Part shown: positions 24,935 through 34,258 of the stretch, one piece after another
Position numbering within the stretch: the first letter of the stretch is position 1
How the letters are laid out: every line of letters starts with the position of its first letter
Origin: Sphingomonas sp. Leaf20
GTDB lineage: Bacteria > Pseudomonadota > Alphaproteobacteria > Sphingomonadales > Sphingomonadaceae
Length of the DNA stretch: 49,991 bases
Direction of reading: 5' to 3'
NCBI RefSeq assembly: GCF_001421535.1
Contig: NZ_LMKN01000015.1
Span: 3,973-53,963 of the forward strand
Notes under the pieces: model-generated
What the model saw: only the letters and a program-made list of their open reading frames with translations
What the model was told of the DNA's origin: nothing
The model's database searches: none
Position numbers and translations under genes: made by a program

Positions 24935-26020
24935 ATGAGCAAAACCCATTTTCCGCTTCGCTTCGATTCTAGCTTCGAAAACGTGCCGGATGACGAGGTT
25001 GAGACGCAGCGCGGCCTTACCGACGCGATGCTAGCGATCCAGCGCAAGACGCACGCAGATACAGGTTATGCTCACCGGGCCGTACACGCCAAAGCTCACG
25101 GCTATCTTAAAGCCAGGTTCGAGGTGCTCCCCGATCTTCCGACATCTCTCGCGCAGGGACTGTTCGAGAGACCTGCTACATACGATACCATTCTGCGTTT
25201 CAGCACGACACCAGGCGACGTGCTCGACGACAATGTTTCGACCCCGCGCGGGGTGGCGCTGAAGGTGTTAGGGGTAAGCGGAGCACGTTTGCCCGGAAGC
25301 GAAAGCGATACGACGCAGAACTACGTTCTCGGTAATTCGCCATCGTTTCAAGTGGCAACTGCTGCCGGCTTTCTAAAGCAATTGAAGATATTGGCCGCCA
25401 CTACGGGGCATGCCGAGCCGGTCAAAGAAGCGCTCTCTGTTCTCTCGCGTACGACAAATGCTGGCCTGGAGAAGGTCGGGCTAAAATCGGCAACATTGAC
25501 CACGCTTGCCGGCCAAGCAACCACCGAATTACTCGGTGACAACTTCTATTCGCAGGCAGCGATCCTCCACGGTGACTATTTTGCCAAGGTGGTTCTTGCA
25601 CCCGTGGCGACCGAGCTGGTCGCACTATCTGGCAAGTCACTTGACGTTTCCGGCCATCCCGACGCAATCCGAGAGTCGATCCAGCGCTACTTTGCCACGC
25701 TTCCAGCAGTATGGGAGTTAAGGGTTCAGTTGGCGACGGACATCGAGGCGATGCCTGTCGAAGACTCCGCTACCGAATGGCCCGAGCACGAAAGTCCTTA
25801 CGTCGCGGTAGCCCGCGTTACTGCCACCCCACAGCAGTCATGGTCAGAAGAGCTGTGGGCCGAGATCGAAAGCGGGTTAGCGTTTAACCCTTGGATCGGT
25901 TTGGCCGCGCACCGGCCGCTGGGATCGATCATGCGTGCTCGGAAGCCTGCCTACGCTGCAGCTCGAGAATATCGTGGGCAAGCCAATGGCATCAGGATCG
26001 AAGAACCTACGATCCCATAG
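24935..26020 (+). CDS. Catalase-related haem protein
   Basis: This 361-residue protein belongs to the short catalase-like family. An N-terminal KAHGYLKARFEV segment carries the distal His. TYDTILRFSTTPGD and STPRGVALKVLG match the catalase core, and AHRPLGSIMRARKPAY ends the fold. It lacks the flavodoxin-like and helical extensions of large catalases. Such proteins (SrpA-like) may decompose peroxide or act as peroxygenases. Start ATG 24935 has only a weak ribosome site. It stands alone on the plus strand, divergent from the zinc-finger gene. Confidence 0.85.
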   Translation: MSKTHFPLRFDSSFENVPDDEVETQRGLTDAMLAIQRKTHADTGYAHRAVHAKAHGYLKARFEVLPDLPTSLAQGLFERPATYDTILRFSTTPGDVLDDNVSTPRGVALKVLGVSGARLPGSESDTTQNYVLGNSPSFQVATAAGFLKQLKILAATTGHAEPVKEALSVLSRTTNAGLEKVGLKSATLTTLAGQATTELLGDNFYSQAAILHGDYFAKVVLAPVATELVALSGKSLDVSGHPDAIRESIQRYFATLPAVWELRVQLATDIEAMPVEDSATEWPEHESPYVAVARVTATPQQSWSEELWAEIESGLAFNPWIGLAAHRPLGSIMRARKPAYAAAREYRGQANGIRIEEPTIP

Positions 26021-26126
26021 GCATTTGGCCCCGCTGGCAGGCAAACTGAAGTGATGGTCGACCTGCTCATGCCTTTGGTGAACGATTTGGCTTCTTAAGC
26101 GGTTGGAAGGTCAAGGAGATTTATCA

Positions 26127-26606
26127 ATGCGCGACGCTGACGGGACTTACGCAATCACGGGCGGTTGCCGCTGCGGGGGCATCCGATACCGCATCACGAA
26201 CGCGCCGCTATTCGTGATGGCTTGCCATTGCACGGACTGCCAGGAGCAGACGTCGAGTGCCTTCTCGCTGGGCATGCCTGTAGACAAGGACGGCTTTTCC
26301 CATACGGGTGAACCAGTCGTCATCACCAAGACCGCCGAAAGCGGAAACGAGAGTCGCGCATATCGGTGTCCCACGTGCGCAGTGTGGACGCAGACGATAA
26401 CGGACGGAACTCCGGATACAGTCGTGGTGCGTCCCTCGACCCTTGACGACGCAGAGTGGGTCAAACCCGTCGCTCAGATCTTCGTCCGAAGTTCGATGCC
26501 TTGGGCAAAGCTCGACGTACCGCACAGCTACGAGAAGGAGTTCGATGATCCGACCGAGATCGTGAAGACTTTCCGTTCGTCGGGCATAATCGACAAGGTG
26601 GCATGA
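26127..26606 (+). CDS. GFA family (glutathione-dependent formaldehyde-activating-like) zinc protein
   Basis: A 159-residue protein with the GFA zinc pattern: GGCRCGGIRY, ACHCTDCQ and CPTCAVW, all in the usual order. GFA proteins bind glutathione and zinc; formaldehyde activation is documented for one member only, and most are of unknown substrate. The ATG at 26127 has AAGGAG at good spacing, so the in-frame start 24 bases earlier is not used. Confidence 0.87.
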   Translation: MRDADGTYAITGGCRCGGIRYRITNAPLFVMACHCTDCQEQTSSAFSLGMPVDKDGFSHTGEPVVITKTAESGNESRAYRCPTCAVWTQTITDGTPDTVVVRPSTLDDAEWVKPVAQIFVRSSMPWAKLDVPHSYEKEFDDPTEIVKTFRSSGIIDKVA

Positions 26607-26877
26607 TCGGCCGCAGGAGATAATTTTCTTTACTGCCAAAGGCCACTACGTCGCGGCACAGGACGATTAGGACCCCGCCGAGGTGATCATTGGCGCTGCG
26701 GGCGTAGCGAAAGCGCCTAGTCGGTCATCCTGCGGTCGTTTCGTCGGAGCACGCGGCGTCAACGTGCTCCAGTCAAGGGATCGGCCGTTTGTCGTGCAAG
26801 TGGTAGTTGTTAGAGGCCGACGTGCAAATCATTGGTGGCTCCGAACTGCCACCAATGCCTGCGCGCGCTCGAACTTT

Positions 26878-29277
26878 CTACTTTGGCAACGCATACGCGA
26901 TGACGTGATCGCCGAGCTTCGTTCCAAGCGAACCATGGCCACCCGCCACCACGACAACAAACTGCCTACCGCTCGCGGTAGAGCGATACGACATCGGCGT
27001 TGCTTGACCACCAGCGGGTAGCCGGGCGCGCCACAAGACCTTACCCGTTCGCGTGTCGTAAGCTCGGACGTAGTTGTCGATTGCCGCAGCCATGAACGCT
27101 ACACCGCTTGCGGTCGTGATCGGCCCACCAAGCGATGGCACCCCCATCTTGACTGGCAGCGGCAGGATCGTCTCGTCGCGGATCGTACCGTTCTTGTGCT
27201 CCCAGACCTTCTTGCCCGTGGTCAGATCGATGCCGGCGACATAGCCCCAGGGCGGCGCCTGACAGGGCAGACCGGCAAAGGACAGGAAAGGGTTCATGTC
27301 GACCGCGAATGGTGCGCCTGTGTTGGGATTATAGCCCTGCTCTTGCGATCCGCGCCGATCCGATCCGCCGGCCGGCCCGCGTTCGTTGGGGCCACCACTA
27401 TCGTCGCGACGTGGCACCAGTCGGTCGACGAACGCCACGTAGTTTGGATGTGCGAATATGACCTGTCGCACCGGGTCGATCGAGATGCCGCCCCAGTCCA
27501 TGACACCGAAGTTTCCTGGGAAGACCAAAGAACCTTTCAGCGAAGGTGGCGTGAACGGCCCGCGATAATCGAGCGACTTGAAGCGGATCCGACACCAGAG
27601 CTGGTCGAGCATCGTCGTGCCCCACATGTCCGTCTCACGTGCCGGTGCTGGCATCAGCGATACCGAAGAGAAGGGTTGGGTCGGCGACGTGTGATCGCTG
27701 GGCGCGGCTCCGGCTGGCACGGCGCGTTCGGGCGCCGGGAAGATCGGCTTGCCAGTCCGGCGATCAAGCACGAACAGATTGCCGGTCTTGGTCGACTGGA
27801 CCAGCGCCGGCACTCTGCCGCGGCCAGGCAGTGTCAGGTCAACCAGCGCTGGCTGCGCTGGCACGTCCATGTCCCACAGATCGTGATGGACGGTCTGATA
27901 GATCCAGCGCGGTCGGCCAGTCGCGATGTCGAGCGCGAGGACCGAAGTTGCAAATCGCTCGGTGGTAGCAGGACGGTTGCCGCCCCACTGATCGACCGCC
28001 CCCATGCCCATCGGCAGATAGACCAGCCCGAGCGCTTCATCGGCTGCCGGCGTGCTCCAGCTGTTGGGCGACGACGGCGTGTACTGTTTGCCGGTGCCAA
28101 GCGGTGCCGTGTCGGACGGGTTGCCGGGATCGAAGTTCCAGACGAGCCGGCCGGTTGCGGCATCGTAACCCCGGATGACGCCGGAAGGTACCTTGGTAGC
28201 GATGTTGTCGAACACTGCGCCGCCAGTAATGATGAGCCCCTTTGCGACCAGTGGCGCTGAGGTCACCTGATACCAGCCCTGATTGTAGTGCGGCTGACCT
28301 GGCAGCAGGCTGACGGTGCCGTTCTGACCAAAGCTGCGACACAGCGAACCCGTTCGCGGATCGAGCGCGATGAGCCGGCTGTCATTCGTGGCCAGGATGA
28401 TGCGCTGTGGGCAGTCGCCGACACTTGTAGCGCTAGGTTCGCCCGCCTTCGTGCTATCCCAGTAAGAGACACCGCGGCACGTGAGGTGCTGCATGTTCTT
28501 CTGCGATGTCGCGATCTTCGGATCGAAGCGCCAGCGTTCCTTGCCGGTCTCGGCGTCGACCGCGATGACCCAGTTATGCGGGGTACACAGATACACCGTA
28601 TCCCCAACCTTGATCGGCGTCATCTCGTACGTCGTCTCACCGGGATCGGTGTCGCGCTTCATGTCACCGGTGCGTAGTTGCCAGGCGACTTTCAAATTGC
28701 CGACATTGGCTGGCGTGATCTGCGTAAGCGGCGAGAATTTGTCGCCGTACCAGCTGCGCGCATAGGCTTGCCAATCGTCATCAGGCACGCCGTGGAGGTT
28801 CGCGGCAAGCGCGTGGCGTGGCCCCGGCAGGCTGCCGTCGAGATTGTGCACATCGCACGTCAGTGAGACAGCGCCGAACACTATGGCTATGCCTAGTGCC
28901 AGGGTCAGCGGACCAGCACCACGCGTCCATGAAACGCCTGGTGTCAGGCGCTTAACCGTCCAAGGCAGGGCCAGCAACGCACCGAAGATGAAGATCAGGT
29001 CGCCGCGTGGCACTAGCGGCCACCAATCGGCGCCGATCTCTGCCCATGCCCAAATTACCGTGCCGAGCACCAGCGCGGCAAACACGTGCAAAGCGAGTAC
29101 ACGTCTGCGCCAGAGCAACACCGCCGTCGCCAGCATGGCAAGCCCAGCAAAGATGTAAAACAGGCTGCCGCCCAACGTTGCGAGCCACACACCGCCAACA
29201 AGGTTGAGAAGCCCTACGACGCCAATGATGACGGCCAGGATATGGGGCCATCGGGCAGGGTGGCGAACGTGGGTCAT
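26878..29277 (-). CDS. gcd: Membrane-bound PQQ glucose dehydrogenase
   Basis: The 799-residue length, five N-terminal membrane helices (about 1-145) and the periplasmic PQQ beta-propeller (about 160-799) match the membrane glucose/quinate/shikimate dehydrogenase family. Propeller blades show GDTVYLCTPHNWVIAVDAET, the PQQ-domain segment VYLPMGMGAVDQWGG and the C-terminal TASGVAFMAAAIDNY. It oxidises aldoses in the periplasm and passes electrons to ubiquinone; PQQ must come from elsewhere, as no pqq genes are in the window. The substrate could also be quinate or shikimate. Single gene, minus strand, 400 bp of upstream non-coding DNA. Confidence 0.93.
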   Translation of the reverse strand: MTHVRHPARWPHILAVIIGVVGLLNLVGGVWLATLGGSLFYIFAGLAMLATAVLLWRRRVLALHVFAALVLGTVIWAWAEIGADWWPLVPRGDLIFIFGALLALPWTVKRLTPGVSWTRGAGPLTLALGIAIVFGAVSLTCDVHNLDGSLPGPRHALAANLHGVPDDDWQAYARSWYGDKFSPLTQITPANVGNLKVAWQLRTGDMKRDTDPGETTYEMTPIKVGDTVYLCTPHNWVIAVDAETGKERWRFDPKIATSQKNMQHLTCRGVSYWDSTKAGEPSATSVGDCPQRIILATNDSRLIALDPRTGSLCRSFGQNGTVSLLPGQPHYNQGWYQVTSAPLVAKGLIITGGAVFDNIATKVPSGVIRGYDAATGRLVWNFDPGNPSDTAPLGTGKQYTPSSPNSWSTPAADEALGLVYLPMGMGAVDQWGGNRPATTERFATSVLALDIATGRPRWIYQTVHHDLWDMDVPAQPALVDLTLPGRGRVPALVQSTKTGNLFVLDRRTGKPIFPAPERAVPAGAAPSDHTSPTQPFSSVSLMPAPARETDMWGTTMLDQLWCRIRFKSLDYRGPFTPPSLKGSLVFPGNFGVMDWGGISIDPVRQVIFAHPNYVAFVDRLVPRRDDSGGPNERGPAGGSDRRGSQEQGYNPNTGAPFAVDMNPFLSFAGLPCQAPPWGYVAGIDLTTGKKVWEHKNGTIRDETILPLPVKMGVPSLGGPITTASGVAFMAAAIDNYVRAYDTRTGKVLWRARLPAGGQATPMSYRSTASGRQFVVVVAGGHGSLGTKLGDHVIAYALPK

Positions 29278-29677
29278 TAGCGGCTCCGCGCATCATGCCT
29301 GCCCCATAGCAACGGTATTTAGGGAGGCGGTGCAAAAGGCACCGTAAACCGGTCGCGCCAGATAAATCGAGACGTCTGGATGAAACTTTTGTTACATTGG
29401 CTGTGATACCCGTAGGGATTACAGCCCGCCCTTGGCAAAATCCCCGAGCGAGCCGACCAAACACATTTGGGGGTTGTTCCGGCTCATCATATACAACCGG
29501 AAAGTTGAATAGTTTCGCAATCGCTTCTGTTGTGTTGCGGACGCTCGGCATTGGGTTGGGCGGGACGAGACGGTATTCTCGGCGCTGGCTATCTTTTCTC
29601 GAAAAGCACTCAGATCGTTGAGATAATGGGAAACTAGCCCCGCTTGAAAGGTTTTAGAGCGAGCAGAGGAGATCGAC
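29278..29677. other. Intergenic stretch upstream of gcd
   Basis: About 400 bp between divergent genes. A minus-strand frame around 29420-29551 reads somewhat protein-like (AIAKLFNFPVVYDEPEQPPN) but runs on into gcd out of frame, so it may be a decayed gene start. A promoter for gcd and one for the small plus-strand gene must lie here; no confident hexamers were found. Confidence 0.35.
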
Positions 29678-29938
29678 ATGACGACCGAACAGCCGAACGT
29701 TGCACCCAACGACGTGAAGCCTGAGCCGCACGACGCGGATAGCGCTGCGACCGTTTTAGACGATGCGCACATCACCAAAACGCGTGGTGGCGGGGGTCGA
29801 GGCGGTGCCGATGCCGCGGATGTCTTGAGCGGATCGGGAAAGCTTAGCGGTGGTGCGACGCCGAACAGCCTATCGATGTGCCAGTTCCCCATGGCGGTGG
29901 TGGCGACCCAACTCGCGAAGCGCAGCTCAGGTCTTTGA
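29678..29938 (+). CDS. Small glycine-rich hypothetical protein
   Basis: An 86-residue protein behind a strong GAGGAG. The first 50 residues are acidic (PNDVKPEPHDADSAATVLDD), followed by TRGGGGRGGADAADVLSG and a short hydrophobic C-terminal part with one Cys (SLSMCQFPMAVVATQLAK). I do not recognise it. The leader-like acidic start and Gly-rich core recall ribosomally made peptide precursors, but no modifying enzyme is adjacent apart from a methyltransferase 1.3 kb away. The ribosome site supports translation; function open. Confidence 0.5.
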   Translation: MTTEQPNVAPNDVKPEPHDADSAATVLDDAHITKTRGGGGRGGADAADVLSGSGKLSGGATPNSLSMCQFPMAVVATQLAKRSSGL

Positions 29939-30132
29939 ACGACGGCCCAAAGGAACCGCACACCAATCCGAACTGATCATCCTCAGAGTATTTCGAGGAA
30001 CATCGTGCGCCGTCGGGTGGACACCCCGAGGCCTCCGGGACGTTGGGTGTCTATGCATGATGATAGGACAATTTATCTAACGCGCCCGCGTTGTCTTCCC
30101 GTAGGTGAGGCAGCCGCCCTGAGCATCGTCCG

Positions 30133-31110
30133 ATGAGCGCTGGTCGTAACCTGGCCGGACGGCGCGTAGTGATTACCGGTGCATCGAGCGGTATCGGCGC
30201 GGCAACGGCGGTGGCTTTCGCCAAAACGGGAGCGCGGCTTGTCTTGGGGGCACGAGGCAAAGACGGGCTGGATAACGTCGCGGAGCGCTGCGTCGAAGCT
30301 GGCGGCAGCGCAGTCGTCCGACCGGTAGATTGCACCGACGCAGGCGCAGTGGCCGCATTCGCCGCTGAGGCGCGCGATCTGCTCGGTGGCATTGACCTGT
30401 GGTTCAGCTGTGAAGGCGTCGGTGTGCTTGGCCGGTACGAAGACGTCCCGATCGCGGATCACGCCCGTGTCGTCGATGTGAACCTCGTCGCCCACATGAA
30501 CGACGTCCATGCCGTACTGCCGATCTTCCTCGCGCAGGATCACGGCACTTGGGTAAACATGATCTCAGCCGGCGGTTTTGTCGCTACGCCTTATGCCGCG
30601 GCCTATTCGGCGAGCAAGTTCGGGTTGCGCGGATTCAGTTCCGCATTGCGCGGTGAGGTGTCGAAGCGCCCGCATATCCACATATGCGACGTCTGCCCGA
30701 CCTTTGTTGATACACCCGGCGTCGATCACGCCGGTAACTATACAGGTGCCCGACTCTCGTTGCCCCCAGGTTCGCTCGCACCAGAGACGGTGGCGAAGGC
30801 AGTCGTGCGGCTTGCCACGCACCCTCGTAACCTTACCGCCGTCGGCGCACCGGCAATCGCATTCAAACTCGGCGAGTTCGCGGCGCCGAACCTGCTGGCG
30901 GCGATCATGAGCGGTTTTCTCGACTCCTGGTCGGCCCGTGCTGCCGACGGTAACGACAACGATGGGGTGTTGTTCGAACCGGGCGTCCCCGCCGGGCCTG
31001 ATGGCGGCCGACGCGATCCACAACGGGGGCGCAAGGTGGCAGCCGCGGCTGGCAGTATGGCGGTTCTAGGCCTTGCGGGGGTCGGTGTATGGCTCGGCCT
31101 TCGCCGGTGA
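30133..31110 (+). CDS. Short-chain dehydrogenase with C-terminal membrane anchor
   Basis: A classical SDR: TGASSGIGAATA at 15-26 (cofactor loop), VNLVAHMNDV, and the catalytic YSASK motif (Tyr and Lys four apart), with the catalytic Ser in MISAGGF. The 325-residue length exceeds the usual 250; the extra C-terminal part ends in a hydrophobic helix (AAGSMAVLGLAGVGVWLGL), so the enzyme is probably membrane-tethered. Substrate unknown. It is followed on the same strand by a methyltransferase gene 100 bp downstream. Confidence 0.88.
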   Translation: MSAGRNLAGRRVVITGASSGIGAATAVAFAKTGARLVLGARGKDGLDNVAERCVEAGGSAVVRPVDCTDAGAVAAFAAEARDLLGGIDLWFSCEGVGVLGRYEDVPIADHARVVDVNLVAHMNDVHAVLPIFLAQDHGTWVNMISAGGFVATPYAAAYSASKFGLRGFSSALRGEVSKRPHIHICDVCPTFVDTPGVDHAGNYTGARLSLPPGSLAPETVAKAVVRLATHPRNLTAVGAPAIAFKLGEFAAPNLLAAIMSGFLDSWSARAADGNDNDGVLFEPGVPAGPDGGRRDPQRGRKVAAAAGSMAVLGLAGVGVWLGLRR

Positions 31111-31210
31111 TTGAGGACGATCGCTATCTCGCGGTGCGCTCGGGCATACGGTTACGAATGGACGCTGTGGTCTCAAATATTGGCGGATGTAATCGGCAAG
31201 GGTTCATCGC

Positions 31211-31837
31211 GTGACCGAAGCGATCGAGTTGGGACTGCCGGCACAGGCCTTCGACCGACAGGATGATGGCGACGACCTTGGCTTCTATGCGCCCCCGCGT
31301 TTAGTCACGCACATCGACGAGACAGCTGTCGGCGCACTGACCAGCCTATACCGTGATGCGATCCCCGCTGGCGGGCGGGTGCTCGACCTCATGTCGAGCT
31401 GGGTCAGCCACCTGCCGGACGACGTCGCCTATGCTGAGGTCGTCGGCCACGGCATGAACGCAGAGGAACTCACGGCCAACCCGCGCCTCGATCGCTGGTT
31501 CGTCCAGAACCTGAACGATGTGCCTAACCTGTCCGAAGAGGATGCGCGCTACGATGCCGTACTGATCTGTGTCGGGGTTCAATATCTGCAACACCCCCTG
31601 GCGGTACTGCGCGAGGTTCGTCGTGTGCTGAAGCCGGGAGGCCGCGTCATCATAAGCTTTTCGAACCGGTGCTTCCCGACCAAGGCCGTGGCGGTCTGGC
31701 GCGCTCTCGATACGCAGGGCCACGCCTCGCTTGTCCGCCTCTATCTCGAGACGGCGGGTTTTCGCGGAGTCACGGCATCCTTACTCGCCGACGGTCGCCT
31801 GGGCGATCCATTGGTCGCGATAACCGGTCGCAGTTGA
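31211..31837 (+). CDS. Class I SAM-dependent methyltransferase
   Basis: A 208-residue protein starting with GTG behind AAGGG. The SAM-binding strand reads RVLDLMSSWVSHLP and the later motif VLREVRRVLKPGGRVIISFS is typical of methyltransferase_11 folds. The glycines usually found in motif I (GxGxG) are replaced by MSSWVSH, which is characteristic of a proteobacterial subgroup of unknown substrate. It lies downstream of the anchored SDR. Confidence 0.82.
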   Translation: MTEAIELGLPAQAFDRQDDGDDLGFYAPPRLVTHIDETAVGALTSLYRDAIPAGGRVLDLMSSWVSHLPDDVAYAEVVGHGMNAEELTANPRLDRWFVQNLNDVPNLSEEDARYDAVLICVGVQYLQHPLAVLREVRRVLKPGGRVIISFSNRCFPTKAVAVWRALDTQGHASLVRLYLETAGFRGVTASLLADGRLGDPLVAITGRS

Positions 31838-31935
31838 GGCTGTCGGGATCACACCAGCAATGAGGGCGCTGACTTCCGGTTCAGTACCGTCGCGGCTGTT
31901 ACAGGTACGTATCAGGCGCAACGGCGACTCAGTGG

Positions 31936-32301
31936 TCAGGCCTCGACGCTGGCGGTCAAGGGTGGCGTCTGCTGATGTTGAACGACCAGCCAATCGTCGT
32001 GTCCCCGCATGCGCAAAGTCGAGGTGCAGTGTGCCTCGTACTTCTCGTCGCCGCTCGTGCATCGCGCTGTGTAGGCAACGACGATCAGACCCTCCTGAGG
32101 GCGTGACACTCGTCGATCCGATAACTCGACCGTATCCCAATCGGGCGTAGCCTTGACCGCATCCTTCGCGTCCTGGCCCTGGAAGACATAAGGCGGACGA
32201 GGAAGGACCATGACGATCTCCTCGTCGATCCGGTTCTGGTAATGCTCGTCGCTGGCATCCCATAGGCTACCTTCAAATTCCCACACGCGCTGGTCGTCCA
32301 T
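31936..32301 (-). CDS. NTF2-like (SnoaL/DUF4440 type) protein
   Basis: A 121-residue protein with the cone-fold look of NTF2-like proteins: an early helix (HYQNRIDEEIVMVLP), DTVELSDRRVSRPQEGLIVVAYTAR and the final strands TSTLRMRGHDDWLVVQHQQTP. Such small domains occur as enzymes or ligand binders. GGAGAG precedes the ATG. It lies just beyond the left edge of a truncated IS1182-type element and was probably the last gene of the MFS-hydrolase-VOC operon before that element arrived. Confidence 0.75.
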   Translation of the reverse strand: MDDQRVWEFEGSLWDASDEHYQNRIDEEIVMVLPRPPYVFQGQDAKDAVKATPDWDTVELSDRRVSRPQEGLIVVAYTARCTSGDEKYEAHCTSTLRMRGHDDWLVVQHQQTPPLTASVEA

Positions 32302-32379
32302 GCCGTCTCTCCTTCATGGCTATAGCGCGGCAGAATAGACGAGGGTTCCGGCGTCCGAGCCTATCTCACAAACGATCGG

Positions 32380-33105
32380 GCCTGTTGAAAAATGCCGGAC
32401 ATGCCGGGGTGCTCCTTCGTTTCACTCCTACCGTGAGGAGCGCCGCTATGATGGGACCAGCCTGTCGCGGTGGGCGGGAAGGGGCGTCCCGTCGCACTAT
32501 AGAAGCCATGTTGCCCGCAGACCACCTCTTGCGCCGCATCGATCGGTGTCTCGACACGGCTGAACTGAGAGAAGCGCTGGCCTGTCATTACAGCGTGCGA
32601 GGTCGGCCGTCGATCGACCCCGAACTTCTCATCCGCATGACCCTGATCGGCCGCATCTACGCGATCACGTCCGAGCGGCGCCTGTGTGAGGAGCTGCGCT
32701 ACAATCTTGCCTATCGCTGGTTCTGCCGTCTCACGCCGGGAGACAAGGTTCCGCACCACTCGACATTCAGCAAGAACCGGCATGGACGCTTTCGCGACGC
32801 CGGCGTCTTCCGGCAGCTGTTCGACGCCACGGTGCGCCGCTGCATCGGGGAGGGTCTGGTCGGAGGCAAGGACGCCGCGATCGACGCCTCGTTCATCGAA
32901 GCTGACGCGTGCTGGCAGCGCAAGACCGTGCCCGGCTATTTGCCCTATGTGGCAAACGGCGGTCGTCCCGTCCGGGAGTGGCTGAGCGATCAGGGCAGTG
33001 TCAGCACGAAGCCTGGTGGCTCGAAGGATTTCGAAGGTGTCTCGCGAACCGATCCTGCTGCAGCCTGGTCGGCGCGCCCGGGTCGCGCGCGGTTCGGCTA
33101 ACCGG
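32380..33105 (+). mobile_element. Truncated IS1182-type element
   Basis: About 725 bp carry the left end and the N-terminal half of a transposase gene. The left boundary is near 32380, where the transposon leader begins (GGCCTGTTGAAAAATGCC); the right boundary near 33105 abuts a broken VOC gene. No right inverted repeat is present, so a deletion followed insertion. It belongs to a different subgroup from the complete copy at 45664. Confidence 0.7.
32448..33101 (+). pseudogene. IS1182-type transposase, N-terminal half
   Basis: The frame from the Met-Met pair at 32448 carries the N-terminal transposase domain: MLPADHLLRRIDRCLD, RGRPSIDPELLIRM, the RLCEELRYNLAYRWFCR block and HHSTFSKNRHGRF, then the first catalytic strand AIDASFIEADA. 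It stops soon after SRTDPAAAWS, less than halfway through the usual length of about 450. The remaining catalytic acidic residues are missing, so it cannot be active. Confidence 0.82.
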
Positions 33106-33254
33106 CGCGGTAGACCATCAGCTACCGTATCGTAAACGACGGTTGCGTTGAATGCCTGACTTAGAAACCGGGTCGCCGCTTCCACGTCAGGCACCGTAAT
33201 CCCAATGTGATCGATCCCGCGTACATTGCCGGCCATGCTGGCATCGGGTGTCAT
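33106..33254 (-). pseudogene. 5' fragment of a VOC (glyoxalase-like) gene
   Basis: About 50 codons from ATG 33254 give a typical VOC start (IDHIGITVPDVEAATRFLSQ, AFNATVVYDTV), then run into the IS1182-type remnant. The ATG overlaps the stop of the hydrolase gene (ATGA), so the gene was coupled to it. The last 15 codons of the gene may survive left of the element (32320-32380, ending VYSAAL), directly before the NTF2-like gene; that part is inference. The gene is dead as it stands. Confidence 0.75.
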
Positions 33255-34228
33255 GGTCGAGCCAGGAACGAGGTAATTAGTGGGTCCAGCGCCGGCGCGC
33301 ATTCCTCGGGAACCCAGTGACCGCACCCGGGCAGCACGTGCGCCTCGACGTTGGTGGCGTAGCGTCGGATGTTTTCCGGCTGACTGACGCCGAAACCGCC
33401 ATTGCCACCCCCGCCAACGGCAAGAACCGGCATGGTCAGCTTACTCGCTGCCAGTGCCTGATTTTGCACGATAGATCGGGGTAACGCACGGTAATATTCG
33501 AACGCGTGATGGAACGTCTGCGGCTTTGCATAAGAGCGAACGTAGCGATCGATCAGCCCATCGGTGAACACCGCCTGGTTGCTCGCATGATGGCGAATGA
33601 AGTGCGTCAGGAACAGCCGCTCATTGCCTTTCACCATCGCGTCCGCCAACTGATCGTCGGCTGCGAAAAAGCTATGGTGCCAGCCCGGTGCCTCACCGGT
33701 CGCGACGAACGCGGGTAGCGAATAGAGCGTGTCGTCGGGTACGGTCGCTTCTATGAAGGCGGCCTTGACGATGTCGGCGGGGTGACGCGCGACCATTGGA
33801 TAGCTGTTCCAGATGCCGATATCGTGCGCGACCAGATAGAAGGGTTTGTCCGGGCTGAAACGCTTGGCGAATTTGTACAGATAGTCGGAAATGTCGACGC
33901 CGGTGTAAGACGTGCGAGGTGCTTCCGACAGGCCAAGACCCGGCAGCTCGACCGCCACCACCGTATAGCGCCCGGCAAGTTTCGGCATGAGGCGGTTCCA
34001 CTCATACCATGTCTGCCCAAAACCGTGGACGAGGAGCACGAGCGGGCCTCGACCGCCGCGCACGAAATGCAGCTTCACGCCGTCAATGGTTTCGTAACCG
34101 CCGCTAAATCCATCAGGAATCGGAAATTCTTCATGCGCGGCGGGTAGAACCGCACGCGGCGCGGCTTGGATCGGCGTCGCTGTCATAGCGAGTGCAGCAA
34201 GCGCAAAGGAGATGCTGTAGGGCTTCAT
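33251..34228 (-). CDS. Secreted alpha/beta hydrolase, epoxide hydrolase-like
   Basis: A 325-residue protein with a signal peptide (ISFALAALAMTATPIQA). The fold shows HGFGQTWYEW (oxyanion loop), ELPGLGLSE, the nucleophile elbow AHDIGIW with Asp as nucleophile, and a C-terminal GCGHWVPEE with the catalytic His. Asp at the elbow is the mark of epoxide hydrolases and dehalogenases rather than esterases. It lies 30 bp after the MFS gene and was coupled to a VOC gene now broken by an IS remnant. Confidence 0.86.
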   Translation of the reverse strand: MKPYSISFALAALAMTATPIQAAPRAVLPAAHEEFPIPDGFSGGYETIDGVKLHFVRGGRGPLVLLVHGFGQTWYEWNRLMPKLAGRYTVVAVELPGLGLSEAPRTSYTGVDISDYLYKFAKRFSPDKPFYLVAHDIGIWNSYPMVARHPADIVKAAFIEATVPDDTLYSLPAFVATGEAPGWHHSFFAADDQLADAMVKGNERLFLTHFIRHHASNQAVFTDGLIDRYVRSYAKPQTFHHAFEYYRALPRSIVQNQALAASKLTMPVLAVGGGGNGGFGVSQPENIRRYATNVEAHVLPGCGHWVPEECAPALDPLITSFLARP

Positions 34229-34258
34229 GTCTGAACCTCGTTCTCAAAAAAGGAGCGG

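Noticed and set aside
28952..29551. Minus-strand frame overlapping the gcd start
   Set aside because: Most of it lies out of frame over gcd; only about 40 residues look protein-like and there is no ribosome site.
32361..33326. Continuous minus-strand frame joining the VOC start to the IS remnant
   Set aside because: Only the first 50 codons from 33254 belong to a VOC protein; the rest is antisense to transposase.
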